A stretch of DNA of 64,000 nt from Pardosa pseudoannulata. Its lineage: Eukaryota > Arthropoda > Arachnida > Araneae > Lycosidae. Position numbers and translations under genes: made by a program. Below, one piece after another: positions 61,293 to 64,000 of the stretch (positions are counted from its first letter, which is position 1; every line of letters starts with the position of its first letter). The DNA lies in assembly GCA_032207245.1 (NCBI GenBank), contig CM063499.1, positions 37,467,812-37,531,811 on the forward strand, written 5' to 3'. Under the pieces are notes generated by a model. It did no database searches and was not told the origin of the DNA. It saw nothing but the letters and a program-made list of their open reading frames with translations.

Positions 61293-61863
61293 TTAAAGAG
61301 CATTTTCTTAAACTATCACAAAAATTTTTTTAATACTTTAAATAATATTCCTAATGAAATTGTTGCTGAGCTACCGGACTATGATTTCGCAGATCCGGAG
61401 TTCAGAAGCAGACCTAGGGCTTCTTTACTCATTTAAATTCTTTCTTTCTTCAAAAACTTCTTCATTTTTTTATTATTTTATGACTATTTTTAGGCACTTG
61501 TATGCTTTAAACACATTAATATCTAAGCTAAATACTTTTATCCACACATCACTACAGTTCTATATATTTTGGGCTAGGCCCGCTGCATAACAATGTTACT
61601 TTTATATGCCACTTTTTCTTTCTGTAATATTTTACTTATGCTAAATTTATAAATTTGTTTCTGTACGATTCTCTTATTATTATTGTATTACATTACTTTC
61701 ATTACTTTAGACATTTTTATTTCTTTTTAATCATATTTTCTCACGTTTTATCGTATTTAACCACTTTTGATATTTTTACTTAACGGCTTTCTTTAAGTTC
61801 TTTTTTAATTTATATCTACTTTATATGTATATATGTATATATTTTCCTTTTTACTATTGTATT

Positions 61864-63092
61864 CAGTGGCGTGAGGTAGGTTTTCATGAAGGATGTGCAG
61901 AGAACATGGATTTTCCAATAAATCTTTAATTATCGAGACATCTGAGTTCTCCATTCTGAAACGGAGTGTTTATTACGAATATAAATTTAAAGATTACAAT
62001 AAATAAGATATTTACCTACGAGTAGTCGAGTTTTAACTATAAAAACAGCTAAACTTATGAGTATTCTACTAGCACTGAAGCAAAAATCATGTCTTTTGTT
62101 GTTTAGAGTCATATCGCCGTCGAAAAAGCAACACTTCGGGCTTCCACGAAAAACTTATATGTTCAGAAAAAAGTAACACCACATGGCACCCGCCGCTGCG
62201 GTGCCTCATCCGGATGTTCATTGGTGTCGACAAACCGAACGTCTATTCCACGTGCAGAGGATTTCACTGCACGCTGGAACAATAGAACGAACTCTTTCTT
62301 GTTCGATCAATGGATTAAATTATATTTATTAATTGTTTTTAACATTTGGAAACCATATATTCTGCGAAAAACATCTTGACAAGTTTTAAAAGCAAAACCA
62401 TGGATACCGTGTTACAGATATAACTTATATACTGTAAGACACAATGAATGGTAAAATTTGGACTGTTCTGTTAAAATTCGTTTCTTTTTTGTCTAACAAA
62501 ACAAAATTGTTTTTCGGTGAATTATTTCTATAAATGTAATACATCACCGAAATTACTTTACCACACTAAAACATTTCACGTTATATTGATGAAATAGTTC
62601 TTTTATATTTCCATGAAAACAAAATCTTACAATATATAAATTTAAACATTAACCGTCTGCAAAATCGTATAGTAATCGTATCAGTTAAAAAACCAAAAGT
62701 GCTTCAGTACGTAAGTCCCCGCTCTATTACAACGCTTAATAAACCGTTCTGAATGCCAAGTGCAGGAAAAATAGCTGCACTTGCCTCAGTGCTATAGTAT
62801 GCTGTTCTTCTCCAGTAGCCCATACACATAAAGCGTGATTTTCAATTTAGTGCGCAGTGCGTACACATCAGAACTTCCTACGTTCGTTTGTGCGCTACGT
62901 GGTGCAGCACCTAGTACCGCACGCACTGCGGGAATACAAGAAAGCAAATCAACATAATATTTCAATATATTATAAATAATATTATTATATACCATATAAA
63001 GATAGGTAGACATAGGTGAAGAAAATTATTGTCCCTCATAATTTTGCCAGGGTGTGCAGTGCACACCCTGCACATATGGACCGCACGCCACT
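61864..63092. mobile_element. hAT-type non-autonomous element, nested in LINE 3' UTR
   Basis: The left end is 'cagtggcgtgaggtagg' and the right end read inward is 'cagtggcgtgcggtcc'. The 8-bp sequence 'attgtatt' lies directly outside both ends (61856-61863 and 63093-63100). An 8-bp duplication with CAGTGGCG ends is characteristic of hAT elements. 1229 bp. A 73-residue minus frame (62792-63013) has no transposase motif I can name; the enzyme appears to be missing. GC is higher at 62100-62290 and 62800-62940. Confidence 0.88.
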
Positions 63093-63300
63093 GATTGTAT
63101 TATAACGTTACTGTAACTGGCATCTTGATATACAAAATATTCATTATGAACCAGCTCCCTTGTTAAATATCTTACCTTGCTTACTAGAAATATGCCCAAC
63201 CGGCGAGGTGCTCCGAAGGTTACTCTTTATACGGAAAGATATTTTTTAATCTTTTATTATTATCATTATCATCTTTATTATTATTATTATTATTATTTTG

Positions 63301-64000
63301 TTGCCTTTAATAAAAGGTGTTTTGCGATCTGTGGCTCTTCATTACGCTTCAACAAATAGAACTCTCCCAAAAGAAATTCAGATGAAATAATAAAAGGTAT
63401 TTTGGCTCCAACATTAGAGGAAAGTGGCTATTAACCTACATAAAGTTACAGATGCCACACACGAAATATTTCTGCAAGATGAAAAAGGAAGCTATTTAGT
63501 CTAAATCTAATGTCAGACAAACAACCTGATTTGCTGCAAATATAAGTCACAAAAGCGCATACCACTAAAAGCTCTTTCTATACTCGAACTAAGCACTCAA
63601 GGCTTGTGTTAATTATACCGTGAGAACTATTCATTAGAAACACTCCAAAATTGGAACAAAAAAAAAAAAAGGTTCATACTCAACTTACCAAACAGAAACT
63701 GCGATAATTTTTTGGAATATTACGCAAACATCGAAAGTTATAATCTTCAGTAGAATTTGAAAATTATTCAAATTTTAAAACACACAAGTGTTGCCTAATT
63801 TGACCGATAAATTCAGAGAGGTGATGATTTTATTTTATGTACTTTAGTTTTATAATAAATTTTCAAAAGTGTGCCAGAAATTTTGCGACTTCTCCGTATT
63901 ATTTTCTGCAACTGTGGTCATTTTATTTTGTAGAAGAATATATTGTAATATTTTGGAAAGAAGAATATTAATTGTTTTAAATATTAAGAGGTTGCAAATG
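63301..64000. other. Unique stretch to window end
   Basis: AT-rich, with an A tract near 63657-63671. No gene, RNA or transposon end recognised. Confidence 0.35.

Larger units (their letters stand above)
58130..61428 (+). pseudogene. Jockey-like LINE ORF2 (reverse transcriptase) pseudogene
   Basis: Domains in order: the end of the endonuclease-RT linker (IERAVKTLSESI near 58170, then IKNLIRRRNTARKFF near 58282), KDWEELILNLSPEDNTIW (58365-58616), the fingers region with NSKAPGLDSISNKALKN (58650-58958), palm motif A IFLDIAKAFD with its aspartate at 59123-59125, motif B GVQQGSLLGTILFNLYIND, and motif C HADDTAIY with the two aspartates at 59387-59392. The usual Y or F before ADD is H. Then KYLGVYIDKQLT, LLYKTVILPRAFY and VTPVWSY lead into the thumb region, reaching IWRDLN at 59901. 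The C-terminal tail resumes after the inserted elements and ends RPRASLLI-stop at 61426-61428. Lesions include TAG 58614-58616, frame changes near 58950 and 59430, and later stops. It encoded target-primed reverse transcription; it is dead now. Confidence 0.85.
58080..63300 (+). mobile_element. Jockey-like LINE, 5'-truncated, with three nested insertions
   Basis: LINE sequence is found at about 58080-59901, 61042-61060, 61293-61863 and probably 63101-63300. The gaps are filled by a piggyBac-like element (59902-61041), a TTAA MITE (61061-61292) and an hAT-like element (61864-63092). The 5' part starts near the end of the endonuclease domain, so most of the endonuclease and any ORF1 are missing. 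A 3' UTR of AT-rich sequence follows the ORF stop at 61426-61428. An (ATT)n run at about 63262-63297 may be the 3' tail; that boundary is inferred. Confidence 0.75.

Noticed and set aside
1..64000. Telomeric repeats or rDNA
   Set aside because: No TTAGG-type runs and no rRNA-like conserved stretches were found.

Overview
This is an AT-rich animal nuclear window, most likely from an arthropod. The evidence is a set of mariner, Tc1, piggyBac-like, hAT-like and Jockey-like elements, a tRNA-derived SINE family, and very dense tandem repeats. The species cannot be fixed from this sequence; a chelicerate or an insect is my best guess. I see no intact host protein-coding gene, no rRNA gene and no free-standing tRNA gene. 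Most open frames are read-through of tandem repeats or decayed transposon genes.

Layout. 1-5.9 kb: a ~200-bp repeat in two clusters, enclosing two arrays whose units are decayed LINE reverse-transcriptase C-termini. 6.2-11.05 kb: a 112-bp array (about 23 units) and a ~300-bp array (6 units). 12-15.2 kb: a pogo/Tigger-type MITE and a 96-bp array (about 24 units). 15.7-19.2 kb: a 195-bp array and a ~150-bp 'cagttt' array. 21-23.1 kb: a ~132-bp array. 24.1-26.6 kb: a ~205-bp array split by a GC-rich retroposed insert, then a 60-bp array with an open frame. 28.4-32.6 kb: a ~140-bp array of about 30 units. 33.1-36 kb: three DNA transposons in a row (mariner, piggyBac-type MITE, Tc1 deletion derivative). 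36.9-38.3 kb: a ~127-bp array with dimeric order. 39.2-42.4 kb: a LINE C-terminus array with an inverted unit. 42.4-43.1 kb: a second copy of the MITE. 43.4-50 kb: a ~515-bp array and a second array of the 17-19 kb family. 50.3-53.8 kb: three further small arrays. 53.8-54.6 kb: a SINE next to an I/R1-like LINE fragment. 54.6-58 kb: mostly unique sequence with a perfect 36-bp palindrome. 58.1-63.3 kb: a Jockey-like LINE pseudogene carrying three nested DNA transposons.

Summing my own interval estimates, about 37 kb of the 64 kb is tandem repeat, in some 20 arrays of largely unrelated sequence. The genes do not form a pathway. The window is best read as a heterochromatin-like or gene-poor region that records repeated cycles of transposon insertion, decay and local tandem amplification. 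The clearest observations are: LINE 3' ends turned into satellites at three separate places; a LINE reading frame that is recovered across two adjacent TTAA insertions when both are removed; a GC-rich structured insert with a 13-bp target duplication; and a 60-bp satellite with exact spacing and a shared open frame.
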